From Oscillospiraceae bacterium (GTDB lineage: Bacteria > Bacillota > Clostridia > Oscillospirales > Oscillospiraceae), in NCBI GenBank assembly GCA_020025425.1, contig JAHHSD010000002.1, forward strand, positions 41,265 through 105,264: a stretch of 64,000 nt of DNA, written 5' to 3'. The position numbers and the translations under genes are program-made. Below, piece after piece: positions 1 to 8,279 of the stretch. How positions within the stretch are numbered: position 1 is the stretch's first letter; every line of letters starts with the position of its first letter. The notes under the pieces were generated by a model. It was not told the origin of the DNA. It saw only the letters and a list, made by a program, of their open reading frames with translations, and made no database searches.

Positions 1-1327
1 ACTTGTACCACTTGTTCAGGGGCACACCCATCAGGCCGCAGCACAGTGCGCAGCCGGTGGGCCAGAAGAAATCGGAGAAACCGTTTCCCAACTGATAGGC
101 CATAACAGCGATCTGCTTGCTCAGACCAACCAGCTCTGCGGCGGGCGCCATGATGGGCATGGTGATGGTGGCCTGGCTGCTGGAGCCGTTGATGAAGAAC
201 TTCACGATATTCTGGACAATCAGCATACCATAGGCGGCCATATAGGTGCTGGCACCCTGCATAACGGAGACCAGGCCGTGAACAATGGTGTCCGTGATGC
301 AGCCCTGCTTCATCAGGATGGTGATGCCGCGGGTGAAGCCCACCACCAGCATGGAGCCGACCATGGACTTGGTAGACTCGATAAAAGTCTTGCAGATCTC
401 GGTGGCGGAATAGCCGCTGATAATGCCAGCAGCCACCATGGCCATCAGGAACAGAGCGGAAATCTCGTCCACATACCAGCCCAGCTCCAGAACGGCGTAC
501 AGCAGGAAGGCGATCACGCCAAAGAACAGGAGCAGAGACAGCTTCTGGCGGGTGTTCATCTTGGTGTCCTGGAGGTCCTCCAGGCTCTTGCGCTCCACAC
601 CGTCCAGATCCAGGCCATACAGCACAGACTTCGTGGGGTCCGCCTTGACGCGGCGGGCATAGCGCATCAGATACAGAATGGCCACCGTCTCAAAGACAAT
701 GAAAATCACCCAGCGCATCCACATTCCGGAGAACATGTCCACGCCTGCCACATCCTGAGCCACCGCCACGTTATACGGATTTGTGGTTCCGGCAGCGTAG
801 CCCACAGATACGCCCAGGAAGATGGTTGCACCGCCTACCAGTGCGTCATATCCCAGCGCCATAAATATTCCCACAAATATTGGGAATAATCCGTATACCT
901 CCTCATAAATACCCATAGTGGAGGACAGAAGGCCCAGGATCAGCATGGTAATGGGCACCAGGAACTGGACCCGGCTGCCCACCTTTTTCACCATTGTGCC
1001 AAGGGCCGCATCCATGGTGCCGTTTTTCGTCAGCATATACACGAAGCCGTAGGCAAAGATGATCAGGAACATGATATTGGCAGCCTCGACGTAGCCCTGC
1101 TCCAGCGCCATGAACAGATCGAAGAAGCCGGGGGCATCCACATCAATCCGCTCATAGGAGCCGGGTACTACCACCATTTTCCCGGATACGGGATCCTCCA
1201 CCCGCTGATATTCACCAGCAGGGATAATGTGCGTCAGAATCAGCATCAGCACCATGATCGTAATGAGGATCACGTAGTTGTGCGGCATTTTGAACTGGCG
1301 CTTTTTTCTTGTCTTTTTTTCTTCCAT
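1..1327 (-). CDS. YfcC/DcuC-superfamily permease, C-terminus cut by the window edge
   Basis: The reading frame is open from the ATG at 1327 to the window edge (442 codons). It begins MEEKKTRKKRQFKMPHNY, a short basic cytoplasmic tail. A hydrophobic segment (VILITIMVLMLILTHIIPAGEY) follows, and several more membrane helices. The early IIPAGEY motif and the later AANIMFLIIFAYGFVYML stretch fit YfcC-type transporters of the C4-dicarboxylate/basic amino-acid permease superfamily, which are usually somewhat longer, so only the last part should be missing. AAGGAG at 1341-1346 sets the start. It is divergent from a MerR gene, and its promoter has a MerR-type 19-bp spacer. The substrate cannot be read from the sequence. 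Confidence 0.8.
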   Translation of the reverse strand, partial: MEEKKTRKKRQFKMPHNYVILITIMVLMLILTHIIPAGEYQRVEDPVSGKMVVVPGSYERIDVDAPGFFDLFMALEQGYVEAANIMFLIIFAYGFVYMLTKNGTMDAALGTMVKKVGSRVQFLVPITMLILGLLSSTMGIYEEVYGLFPIFVGIFMALGYDALVGGATIFLGVSVGYAAGTTNPYNVAVAQDVAGVDMFSGMWMRWVIFIVFETVAILYLMRYARRVKADPTKSVLYGLDLDGVERKSLEDLQDTKMNTRQKLSLLLFFGVIAFLLYAVLELGWYVDEISALFLMAMVAAGIISGYSATEICKTFIESTKSMVGSMLVVGFTRGITILMKQGCITDTIVHGLVSVMQGASTYMAAYGMLIVQNIVKFFINGSSSQATITMPIMAPAAELVGLSKQIAVMAYQLGNGFSDFFWPTGCALCCGLMGVPLNKWYK

Positions 1328-1391
1328 GAATTGCACTTTTCTCCTTTTCCCTCAGTGTTCTGCACGACACACACTGTCGCCTAGCACAGAC

Positions 1392-1422
1392 AGTATAAAG
1401 GTTAAAGTAACTTGAATGTCAA
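1392..1422 (-). promoter_or_regulatory. MerR-type promoter of the YfcC-like gene (19-bp spacer)
   Basis: On the minus strand TTGACA (1422-1417) and TATACT (1397-1392) are separated by 19 bp. This overlong spacer is the hallmark of promoters activated by MerR proteins, which untwist it. The spacer holds an imperfect dyad (AAGGTTA/TAACTT on the plus strand, about 1398-1413). A merR gene lies divergently 100 bp away. Confidence 0.6.
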
Positions 1423-1440
1423 TATAAAATTTGATATAAT
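1412..1440 (+). promoter_or_regulatory. Promoter of the merR gene
   Basis: TTGAAT at 1412-1417 and TATAAT at 1435-1440 with a 17-bp spacer. It overlaps the -35 region of the divergent permease promoter, so a regulator bound between them could affect both directions. Confidence 0.55.
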
Positions 1441-1533
1441 ATGAAATAATTTGACATCAGCACGAATCTGTTTCGTGCATAATCTATATTTTTCCAGTCC
1501 TGTCATCCCGCAGAAAGGAAGGAAGCACAGAGA

Positions 1534-2280
1534 ATGAATGAATTCTTCAGCATAGGAGTTGTCTCAGAGCTTTTGAATATCCCCGCCAGCACACTCCGCT
1601 TTTGGGAGGACAAGGGACTGATTGCCACACACAAGCTGCCAAATGGGTACCGGGGTTATGTGTACCAGGACCTGACCCAAATTGCGAATGTGATCTTTTT
1701 GCGGAATCTGGGGGTTCCCGTGTCCAGGGTCTCTCAGTTCACCACCTACTCTCTGGACGAATATGCCGATCATATCACCACGCTCCAGAAGCAGCTCCTG
1801 CAAAAGCTCCAGACCTATCAGGATATGCTGACCCGGTCTGAGTACCAGATCAGGAGCCTGGACGAGGTTCTTCGTCTGAGCGTCCAGGAGCCATTCTTTG
1901 AGCCAATTCCATTCGAAGCGGTGGAACCTTTTGATTACCTGGAAAAAGAAAAGATCATACGCTACATCCAGCAGCCCTCCCAATATGTCAGATATTTTGA
2001 TACACGGGACATGCAGACCGAAACACGCTGCATCATCGTCCCCCCGGAAGAAAAAGGCTCCTCTCCCCTGTGGCGGCGAACCCCTGAACAGCAGACCCTT
2101 GTCTTTCTGATCCGAGAAATGGTAGACCAGAATTTCAAAAGTGACGTAGAAGAAACCTTATCCAAAATCCAGAAAACCTATCGGACCCAGCATCTTCTGG
2201 CCCAATACCTTGTCACCGCCAACGAAAACGGAAAGATGATCGACTACCTGAAGGGCTACGTGGAGGTACAGCCGCGCTAA
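1534..2280 (+). CDS. MerR-family transcriptional regulator
   Basis: 248 residues. Residues 5-75 form the winged-helix DNA-binding domain typical of MerR (FSIGVVSELLNIPASTLRFWEDKGLI, then NGYRGYVYQDL). A predicted dimerising helix follows (about 80-120, LQKQLLQKLQTYQDML) and then a C-terminal half of about 125 residues with no effector motif I recognise. There is no Cys cluster suggesting metal sensing. It is divergent from a permease whose promoter has a 19-bp spacer, so the likely job is ligand-dependent activation of that transporter. RBS GAAAGGAAGG lies just upstream. Confidence 0.85.
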   Translation: MNEFFSIGVVSELLNIPASTLRFWEDKGLIATHKLPNGYRGYVYQDLTQIANVIFLRNLGVPVSRVSQFTTYSLDEYADHITTLQKQLLQKLQTYQDMLTRSEYQIRSLDEVLRLSVQEPFFEPIPFEAVEPFDYLEKEKIIRYIQQPSQYVRYFDTRDMQTETRCIIVPPEEKGSSPLWRRTPEQQTLVFLIREMVDQNFKSDVEETLSKIQKTYRTQHLLAQYLVTANENGKMIDYLKGYVEVQPR

Positions 2281-2655
2281 CGTCTTATCGGGCGGAATCT
2301 CCGCTGTCAGACTATGCTCACACAGAATCAGACAGATTTTTTCGTCCATAGCCCGGCATTTCCGTATGTGTGTGAACAAATCGGTGCAGGCAGGCTTTTA
2401 TTAACTGTTTGATTGCCGCAAATCTAAACAAAGCGCTTCTGTTGATAAAAGTCTTATCACCAGAGCTGCTTTGTTTATGGTATTTTTGATGATTCAATAT
2501 AAAATAACAGATAACGGAAATCAGGCTTTTTGAAGGCCGTGCAGGCTCCCCTGCATAGATCCGGTGACACGGACACCCTTGGCTTGCCGCTGTCCGTGCG
2601 CCCCACATCCAACCAGATCGGACAGCCGATTAAGGAGGTTTATGATCAGCAGGTT
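2281..2655. other. Non-coding gap with a nested palindrome
   Basis: No convincing gene. Perfect 9-bp arms AAACAAAGC (2426-2434) and GCTTTGTTT (2468-2476) enclose a second perfect dyad TGATAA-N5-TTATCA (2443-2459), so the 51-nt element could fold into one long, interrupted hairpin. A T-run follows a few bases later (2482-2486), so it may end merR transcripts. An operator role is the alternative. Confidence 0.4.
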
Positions 2656-3687
2656 ATGAAGAAAAACAATCAATTAAAATCCATTCTGACCGGACTGGGC
2701 ACCATGCTCCTGCTCACCGCCCTGCTTTTTGTGCTGTTCCGCGATCACGCCGAGGTACTGGGGGATGCAGTGATCCGGCTGGGGCTGCTGGGCACACTGG
2801 CGCTGGCCGCTGCGGGACTGTGGTATCATGTATTTGATGTCCTGATTTGTTTCAATCTGATCCGCCCCGTCCTGCCCGGTTTTACGATTTCTCAGGCCAT
2901 TGACGTGACCTTCCTGGGGATATTCGGAAATGTTTCCACATTGGCTGTGGGCACCCTCCCCATGCAGAGCTGGTATCTGCACCAATGCGGTCTGGCAGTC
3001 GGGCGGAGCGTGGGGCTTTTAACCCTGGAGTATGTCCTCCACAAATCCTCCGTTCTGCTGTTTGCCGCTGTCATGCTCAGCTGGCAATGGCGCTGGCTCA
3101 GCGAGGCTGTTCCATTGCTCTCCCCCTATATTATCGGTGGATTCGCGGTATGCCTCGCCGTCATCGCTGCGCTGATCCTCCTGTGCGTGTGGGAGAAGGC
3201 GGCCCAGTGCGCGCTTTGGCTGTTGGGAAAACTGCCGGATCACGGCAAATGGGCCAAGAGGCGGAACCACCTGCGCTATCAGGTAGAGGCCCTTCATCGG
3301 GCCTCCAGGAGCACCCTCCGGGACAAGCAGCTTGTCCTTCGGGTTCTGGCGCTGAATGCCGTAAAGCTGTTTGGTCTGTATGGAATCCCCGTGCTCTGCA
3401 TGAAATTACTGGGCATATCCGGGCCAAACCTGCTGCACACAGAGCTGCTCACAGCTTTGATGTACCTCATTTCCAACTCCCTCCCCAACATTGCGGGCAT
3501 GGGACCCACGGAGTTCGCCTTTCTCACGCTTTACACCCCCCTGCTCGGTGAGGCCAAGGCGGCGGCCGTACTGCTTTTTTATCGGATTTCCACTTATTAC
3601 ATTCCGTTTTTGGTCAGTGTGCCTGTATTCCTGCATGCCCAGAAAAAGAGAAAAACGGAAAAGCATCATCAGACGGAGGAACCATGA
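2656..3687 (+). CDS. Flippase-like membrane protein (lysylphosphatidylglycerol synthase TM-domain family, UPF0104/YbhN type)
   Basis: 343 residues from the ATG at 2656. It is almost entirely hydrophobic with about eight predicted membrane spans. It has the family pattern: a first span near residue 10-30, long amphipathic loops, and a conserved C-terminal region rich in Pro/Gly (NSLPNIAGMGPTEFAFL), which is the signature of the LPG_synthase_TM/UPF0104 family. It lacks the soluble aminoacyl-transferase domain of MprF, so lipid transport or flipping is more likely than lipid lysylation. A strong AAGGAGG at 2632-2638 sits 17 nt before this ATG and 3 nt before an out-of-frame ATG at 2642 that opens a five-codon ORF ending TGA across the start codon. 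It overlaps the lipase gene by 4 nt (ATGA). Confidence 0.75.
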   Translation: MKKNNQLKSILTGLGTMLLLTALLFVLFRDHAEVLGDAVIRLGLLGTLALAAAGLWYHVFDVLICFNLIRPVLPGFTISQAIDVTFLGIFGNVSTLAVGTLPMQSWYLHQCGLAVGRSVGLLTLEYVLHKSSVLLFAAVMLSWQWRWLSEAVPLLSPYIIGGFAVCLAVIAALILLCVWEKAAQCALWLLGKLPDHGKWAKRRNHLRYQVEALHRASRSTLRDKQLVLRVLALNAVKLFGLYGIPVLCMKLLGISGPNLLHTELLTALMYLISNSLPNIAGMGPTEFAFLTLYTPLLGEAKAAAVLLFYRISTYYIPFLVSVPVFLHAQKKRKTEKHHQTEEP

Positions 3688-4529
3688 CCATGAAAACTGG
3701 AATTGTAGACGTCGGCGGCGGAATGCGCGGGATCTATGCCGCCGGGATCCTGGATACCTGCCTGGAGCGGGGCGTTCACTTTGACTGCTGCATCGGTGTC
3801 TCTGCCGGCAGCGCGAACCTGATCTCCTATTTAGCCGGTCAGAAGGGCCGCAACTACCGTTTTTACCACGAATACGCCTTCCGCAGCACCTATATGGGGA
3901 CGGGCAACTGGCTGCGCACCGGCTCCTTCATCAACTTTGACTATATTTACGGCACACTGAGCAGCCAGGAGGGCGAGGACCCCCTCGACTACGGCACCAT
4001 GGCCGCCGATCCCGCCCAGTTCCTCGTGGTGGCCACCGAGGCCGACTCGGGCAGGGCCAAATATTTCTCCAGGGCCGACATCCATGAGAACGATTACCGG
4101 GCCCTGATGGCCTCCTCCTGTGTGCCCGGGGTGGATCGTCCGGTCGAATTGGACGGCGTTGCATATTATGATGGGGCGCTGTCTGATCCGGTCCCCATTC
4201 GGAAGGCCTTTGACGAGGGCTGTGATCGGGTGATCCTGCTGCTGACCAAGCCTCTGGACATCCCCCGGCAGCCCGGGAAGGACCTTCTGCTGGCAAATAT
4301 GATCCATAAAAAACATCCCGCCGCCGCTGAAAGCCTTCGTCTCCGGGCGGAGCGCTATAACAGCTCCGTTGCATTGGCCAAAAACTACGCGGAGCAGGGA
4401 AAGGTGCTGATTCTCGCTCCGGATGATATCACTGGTGTAGACACCCTCAAGCGGGACAAAGCCGCCCTCCAGCGGCTCTACGAAAAAGGCCTGCGGGACG
4501 GAGAACGCATCCCCCCGTGGCTGGGGTGA
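3684..4529 (+). CDS. Patatin-like phospholipase (YjjU type)
   Basis: 281 residues. It has the patatin catalytic layout: oxyanion-hole glycines GGGMRG (about residue 10-15), nucleophile elbow GVSAGS (Ser about residue 39), and the aspartate of the dyad in YYDGALSDPVP (about residue 155). Patatin family members hydrolyse acyl chains from membrane phospholipids. No signal peptide is seen, so it is probably cytosolic or peripheral. The start codon overlaps the stop of the flippase-like gene (ATGA) with GGAGG 4 nt upstream. An in-frame ATG six bases on is an equally good start by spacing. Coupling of a lipid-flippase-like protein to a lipase suggests a shared lipid substrate (inference). Confidence 0.85.
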   Translation: MTMKTGIVDVGGGMRGIYAAGILDTCLERGVHFDCCIGVSAGSANLISYLAGQKGRNYRFYHEYAFRSTYMGTGNWLRTGSFINFDYIYGTLSSQEGEDPLDYGTMAADPAQFLVVATEADSGRAKYFSRADIHENDYRALMASSCVPGVDRPVELDGVAYYDGALSDPVPIRKAFDEGCDRVILLLTKPLDIPRQPGKDLLLANMIHKKHPAAAESLRLRAERYNSSVALAKNYAEQGKVLILAPDDITGVDTLKRDKAALQRLYEKGLRDGERIPPWLG

Positions 4530-4561
4530 GTTTGTCCAAGCCCATATCCATTGCCAATCAA

Positions 4562-4605
4562 AGCCCTCCAGACCTGCTGTTCAAGCAGATCTGGAGGGCT
4601 TTTTT
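4562..4605 (+). terminator. Rho-independent terminator
   Basis: Stem AGCCCTCCAGA / TCTGGAGGGCT with an internal imperfect helix, followed by TTTTTT at 4600-4605. It lies between convergent genes and closes the flippase/lipase operon. Confidence 0.85.
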
Positions 4606-4611
4606 ATAGGC

Positions 4612-5664
4612 TCAGGGGGCACAATCAAACTCAGTCAGCAGGAACTTAAATTCCGTATCCTCCTGTAAAAAATCCCCCTCCTTTGTGCGAAGGGACTGGA
4701 GAATCGTTTTCTGCATTTTTGGTCCAAAGCTCTTGTCCACTTCCTTGGTCCGGATGTGGCGATAGAGGGGCGAGCGGTTGATCTCCCACTTGTGCGTCAG
4801 CGATTTGAGCATGGGGACCAGAACTTTCAGGCACTTGATCCGGTTTTTGCAGGCGGAATACAGTTGAAAATGGGCTACATAGGAGCTGTATTCCCACAAA
4901 TCGAACAGGATCGCCCCTTTTTTTGAGACATCAGCGATATATTCCGCATCCTCCATACGGTTATCCTGTATGGCAATCTCCATCAAGGTCATCAGGATCT
5001 GGTGCAGCTCATTGGTGGCAGAAAGCAGTTTTTCCTCCTCAATTTTTGCCGCATCCTCTAATTTTCCTAATTTAATATAGAGATTTGCCTGGATCTGCTT
5101 TTTGTCAACGGTATCCTGGTCTGGAAGCGTTTGCAGGAATTCCTGCGCTTTTTCATACTCTTCTCGCCCAATCCATTTGGAAATCAGCATAGCCTTCGCC
5201 CGGTTCTGGATACCGCTGTCCCGGCTTTGCAGGGCGCGGTGATACAGTACCTCCACATATTCCGTATACTGCTCCCTGCTCTGTTCTCTTGGACGCATGC
5301 TCAAGGTCCCATCCAGAAACATGGCCGCATTCAGGATCAGCGGGTAACAGGTGGGAAACTCCTTGATCTTCTGCTCGGCCGCTTTAAAAACTGCTTCCAC
5401 TCCGTTTGTGTCAAGAAGCTCTGACAGGTGGTTGAGGAACATCGTGATTTCCCGGTCCGTCAGATCGTCCTGAAAGGACAGCAAGGTATTCAGATCCGTG
5501 TCCAGTAGTCTGGCCAGGGCGGGAAGCAGCGTGATATCCGGGTACGAGTTCCCCTTCTCCCACTTATTGACCGCCGGTGTAGTCACGCCAAGGTATCCCG
5601 CAACCTGTTCCTGGGTGAAATTTTTTGCTATGCGGCGTTCTTTAATGATCTCATTGATTTTCAT
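4612..5664 (-). CDS. XRE-family transcriptional regulator with TPR-like C-terminal region
   Basis: 350 residues. Residues 1-65 are an HTH_3 domain (IIKERRIAKNFTQEQVAGYLG, then TPAVNKWEKGNSYPDITLLP). The remaining ~285 residues are helical with A/L/Y spacing that resembles tetratricopeptide repeats, as in many Firmicutes regulators that bind peptides or partner proteins. It is transcribed away from the 5-oxoprolinase operon with a 0.5-kb shared intergenic region, so it is a candidate regulator of that operon, but nothing in the sequence proves this. Confidence 0.8.
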   Translation of the reverse strand: MKINEIIKERRIAKNFTQEQVAGYLGVTTPAVNKWEKGNSYPDITLLPALARLLDTDLNTLLSFQDDLTDREITMFLNHLSELLDTNGVEAVFKAAEQKIKEFPTCYPLILNAAMFLDGTLSMRPREQSREQYTEYVEVLYHRALQSRDSGIQNRAKAMLISKWIGREEYEKAQEFLQTLPDQDTVDKKQIQANLYIKLGKLEDAAKIEEEKLLSATNELHQILMTLMEIAIQDNRMEDAEYIADVSKKGAILFDLWEYSSYVAHFQLYSACKNRIKCLKVLVPMLKSLTHKWEINRSPLYRHIRTKEVDKSFGPKMQKTILQSLRTKEGDFLQEDTEFKFLLTEFDCAP

Positions 5665-5694
5665 GGAAGATCCCTCCGTGCTCTCATTGCCGTC

Positions 5695-5723
5695 ATTATA
5701 ACAAGCTTATTTCCACGTTTCAA
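5695..5723 (-). promoter_or_regulatory. Promoter of the XRE regulator
   Basis: On the minus strand TTGAAA (5723-5718), a 17-bp spacer and a perfect TATAAT (5700-5695), about 30 nt before the ATG. Confidence 0.7.
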
Positions 5724-5974
5724 TTAACTGCTGTTCCATTTCACGCTCTCTCATTTAACCACTGATAAACTTACAGGTAATGCGTCATTTATCCCGTGAC
5801 TCAATTTCTTTTCCTCTCAATTGCTTCATTTTCATACTTTATTTTTAAAAAAATACCTCTATGATAAGTATGGGAAAAATGAGAAAAAAAGTAATTCCCA
5901 CAGAAAAGTACTTATAATTGTTCACTACTTTTTGTGCTCTGCTGTGCACTTTGACGAGAACAACAATAATTTTC

Positions 5975-6003
5975 TTGACAAAGAATAACAGTCCACCTAT
6001 AAT
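5975..6003 (+). promoter_or_regulatory. Consensus promoter of the pxp operon
   Basis: TTGACA at 5975-5980, a 17-bp spacer and TATAAT at 5998-6003, a perfect vegetative promoter. The predicted transcript start near 6010 leaves a 170-nt leader before pxpA. The rest of the 5665-6179 gap is AT-rich and holds no gene I can support. Confidence 0.8.
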
Positions 6004-6013
6004 AATCGCAGTA

Positions 6014-6071
6014 GCATTTGACTATATTTCACGGTTTGATTATGCGATATATAGTGCAAATGCATAATTTT
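6014..6071 (+). promoter_or_regulatory. Leader hairpin followed by a T-run (possible attenuator or operator)
   Basis: Arms 6014-6027 (GCATTTGACTATAT) and 6049-6063 (ATATAGTGCAAATGC) pair over 14 bp with one bulged G. They start a few bases after the predicted transcript start and are followed by TTTTT about 3 nt later. A strong promoter feeding straight into such a structure suggests conditional termination, or a DNA operator at +4. Confidence 0.45.
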
Positions 6072-6179
6072 TGCTGTTTTGGCCACTCATGTCCTTTTCT
6101 CCCAGCAGAGAGAAACGGCACTCTGTGACCTCAACGCATGAAGCGGACCCGCTTCAAGTATCGAGGAGGGAAAACCAGA

Positions 6180-6947
6180 ATGTATAAAGTAGATCTGAAC
6201 AGCGACCTGGGCGAGAGCTTCGGCGCATATACCATCGGACTTGATTCTGAGGTTATTGCCCATGTCTCTTCCGCCAACGTGGCCTGCGGCTATCATGCGG
6301 GCGATCCCCTGGTTATGGCTCAAACCGTAGCCGCCGCGAAGGCCGCCGGTGTGGCGGTGGGCGCGCATCCCGGCTACCCCGATCTGATGGGCTTTGGCCG
6401 TCGGAACATGAATTGCTCTCCCAAGGAAGTCAAGGCTTATGTCCAGTACCAGCTGGGCGCGCTGAAGGCATTTTGCGACGCTCAGGGCGTGAAGCTTCAG
6501 CACTGTAAGCCCCATGGCGCTCTTTATAACATGGCTGCCAAAGACATGGATCTGTCTATGGCCATCGCCGAGGCCGTCTATGAAGTAGACAAGGATGTGA
6601 TCCTGCTGGGCCTGGCCGGCAGCAAGATGCTGGAGGCCGGCCGCCAGGTCGGTCTGCGCGTGGCCAGCGAGGTTTTTGCCGACCGTGCCTATCAGGCCGA
6701 TGGTTCTCTGGTTCCCCGCAGCAAGCCCGGTGCCGTCATCCACGACAAGGACGAGGCCATTGCCCGCACCGTTCGCATGGTGCTGGAGGGCAAGGTAACT
6801 TCCATCACCGGCGAGGAAGTGGACATCGACGCCCACTCCATCTGTGTCCACGGTGACAACCCCTCCGCAGTGGAGTTCGTCAAGAACATCCGCGCCGTCC
6901 TGGAATCCAAGGGTATCGTAATCGCTCCCATTGCTGACATTGTGTAA
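6180..6947 (+). CDS. pxpA: 5-oxoprolinase subunit A (LamB/YcsF family)
   Basis: 255 residues, the usual family length. The family hallmarks are present: the opening [42 protein letters not shown] and [17 protein letters not shown]. Together with PxpB and PxpC it forms the ATP-dependent 5-oxoprolinase that opens the 5-oxoproline (pyroglutamate) ring to glutamate, disposing of a spontaneous glutamine by-product. GAGGAGG at 6163-6169 fixes the ATG at 6180; an upstream in-frame ATG at 6138 has no ribosome site. First gene of a five-gene operon in which a transporter lies between subunits A and B. Confidence 0.95.
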   Translation: MYKVDLNSDLGESFGAYTIGLDSEVIAHVSSANVACGYHAGDPLVMAQTVAAAKAAGVAVGAHPGYPDLMGFGRRNMNCSPKEVKAYVQYQLGALKAFCDAQGVKLQHCKPHGALYNMAAKDMDLSMAIAEAVYEVDKDVILLGLAGSKMLEAGRQVGLRVASEVFADRAYQADGSLVPRSKPGAVIHDKDEAIARTVRMVLEGKVTSITGEEVDIDAHSICVHGDNPSAVEFVKNIRAVLESKGIVIAPIADIV

Positions 6948-6992
6948 CATTGGGCTGAGCCCCTTGTCTGTGTGTATGAAAGGAGAAAATAC

Positions 6993-8216
6993 ATGAGCAA
7001 TTTGTCTCAAACCGCCAAGCCCAGCCGCAGCGTATTGTTCGGCGCGGCTTTCCTGATGGCCACCTCGGCCATCGGCCCCGGCTTTTTGACCCAAACCTCC
7101 AAGTTTACCGCTCAGTACGGCGCCAGCCTGGTCCTGATCATTTTGCTGGCTATCGTTATGGATATCACCGCACAGTCCAACATCTGGTCCATTGTGGGCG
7201 TCTCCGGGATGCGGGCTCAGGAAGTAGCCAACAAGATCCTGCCCGGCCTGGGTGTGGTCCTGGCCGTTCTGGTCGCCATCGGCGGTCTGGCCTTTAACGT
7301 CGGCAACGTAGGCGGCGTGGCCCTGGGCTTCAACGCCATGTTCGGCCTGCCTGAAAAGATCGGCGCTGTGGTGGCTGGCTGCCTGGGTATCATCATCTTC
7401 GTCAACAAGAATGCTAAAACCATTATGGATAAGGTAGCCACCATTCTGGCCAGCATCATCCTGGTCACTGTTCTGGTTGTGGCCTTTATCTCCAAGCCTC
7501 CTATGGGCGAGGTCGCCTCCAGCCTGACCAAGTTCAACGAGATCCCCTCCATGTTCGTGGCCCTGACCACCCTGCTGGGCGGCTCCTGCGGCGGCTACAT
7601 CGCCTTCTCCGGTGCGCACCGTCTGCTGGACGCCGGCATCTCCGGTCCCAACAACGTCAAGCACATCCGTCAGAGCGTGCTCCAGGGCGTGTGCACCTCC
7701 GGTCTGGTTCGTATCCTGCTGTTCCTGGCTGTTCTGGGCACCTGCGCTCAGACTGTGGGCAATGCTGATATCATCATCAACGCCAGCAACCCCGCCGCTG
7801 AGGCCTTCCGTCTGGCCGCCGGTGATCTGGGCTACCGCATGTTCGGCCTGTGCCTGTTCTCCGCCGGTGTCTCCTCCGTGGTGGGCGCCGCCTTCACCTC
7901 CGTCTCCTTCCTGAAGACCCTGCACCCCTTCATCGCCAAGTATGAGCGCCAGTTCGTCATTGGCTTCATCGCCTTCTCCACTGTGATGATGGTCGTGGTA
8001 GGCAATGCTGCTCAGCTGCTCATCATCGCCGGTGCCTTCAATGGCCTGATCCTTCCCATCTCCTTGGGCGTCATCCTGCTGGCCGCTCACAACAAGAAAA
8101 TCGTGGGCGAGTACAAGCACCCCGTGTGGCTGTCCGTCCTGGGCTGGATCGTTGTTGCAGTCTCCGCCATCTCCGGTATCAAGGCTGTCCCCGGCATCCT
8201 GAATCTGTTCCATTGA
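6993..8216 (+). CDS. NRAMP-family transporter of the 5-oxoprolinase cluster (YcsG-like)
   Basis: 407 residues with about eleven hydrophobic spans. The N-terminal SAIGPGFLTQTSKFTAQYG corresponds to the first NRAMP helix, where true metal carriers have a DPGN motif. Here the position reads GPG without the metal-binding Asp, so it is unlikely to carry Mn2+. This divergent NRAMP branch (YcsG) is linked to 5-oxoprolinase genes in Bacillus. A role in importing 5-oxoproline or a related organic acid is plausible but is inference. AAAGGAG at 6979-6985 sets the start. Followed by a perfect 13-bp hairpin without a U-tract. Confidence 0.8.
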   Translation: MSNLSQTAKPSRSVLFGAAFLMATSAIGPGFLTQTSKFTAQYGASLVLIILLAIVMDITAQSNIWSIVGVSGMRAQEVANKILPGLGVVLAVLVAIGGLAFNVGNVGGVALGFNAMFGLPEKIGAVVAGCLGIIIFVNKNAKTIMDKVATILASIILVTVLVVAFISKPPMGEVASSLTKFNEIPSMFVALTTLLGGSCGGYIAFSGAHRLLDAGISGPNNVKHIRQSVLQGVCTSGLVRILLFLAVLGTCAQTVGNADIIINASNPAAEAFRLAAGDLGYRMFGLCLFSAGVSSVVGAAFTSVSFLKTLHPFIAKYERQFVIGFIAFSTVMMVVVGNAAQLLIIAGAFNGLILPISLGVILLAAHNKKIVGEYKHPVWLSVLGWIVVAVSAISGIKAVPGILNLFH

Positions 8217-8226
8217 TCTCCCATAT

Positions 8227-8256
8227 TTGGGCAGACCCGCCACCGGGTCTGCCCAA
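8227..8256 (+). other. Intercistronic hairpin between transporter and pxpB
   Basis: A perfect 13-bp stem (TTGGGCAGACCCG / CGGGTCTGCCCAA) with a 4-nt loop and no U-tract. Such elements protect or partly terminate operon mRNA, so expression of the transporter may differ from that of pxpBC. Confidence 0.55.
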
Positions 8257-8279
8257 TCTTCCATAGAAAGGAGCCTCCT

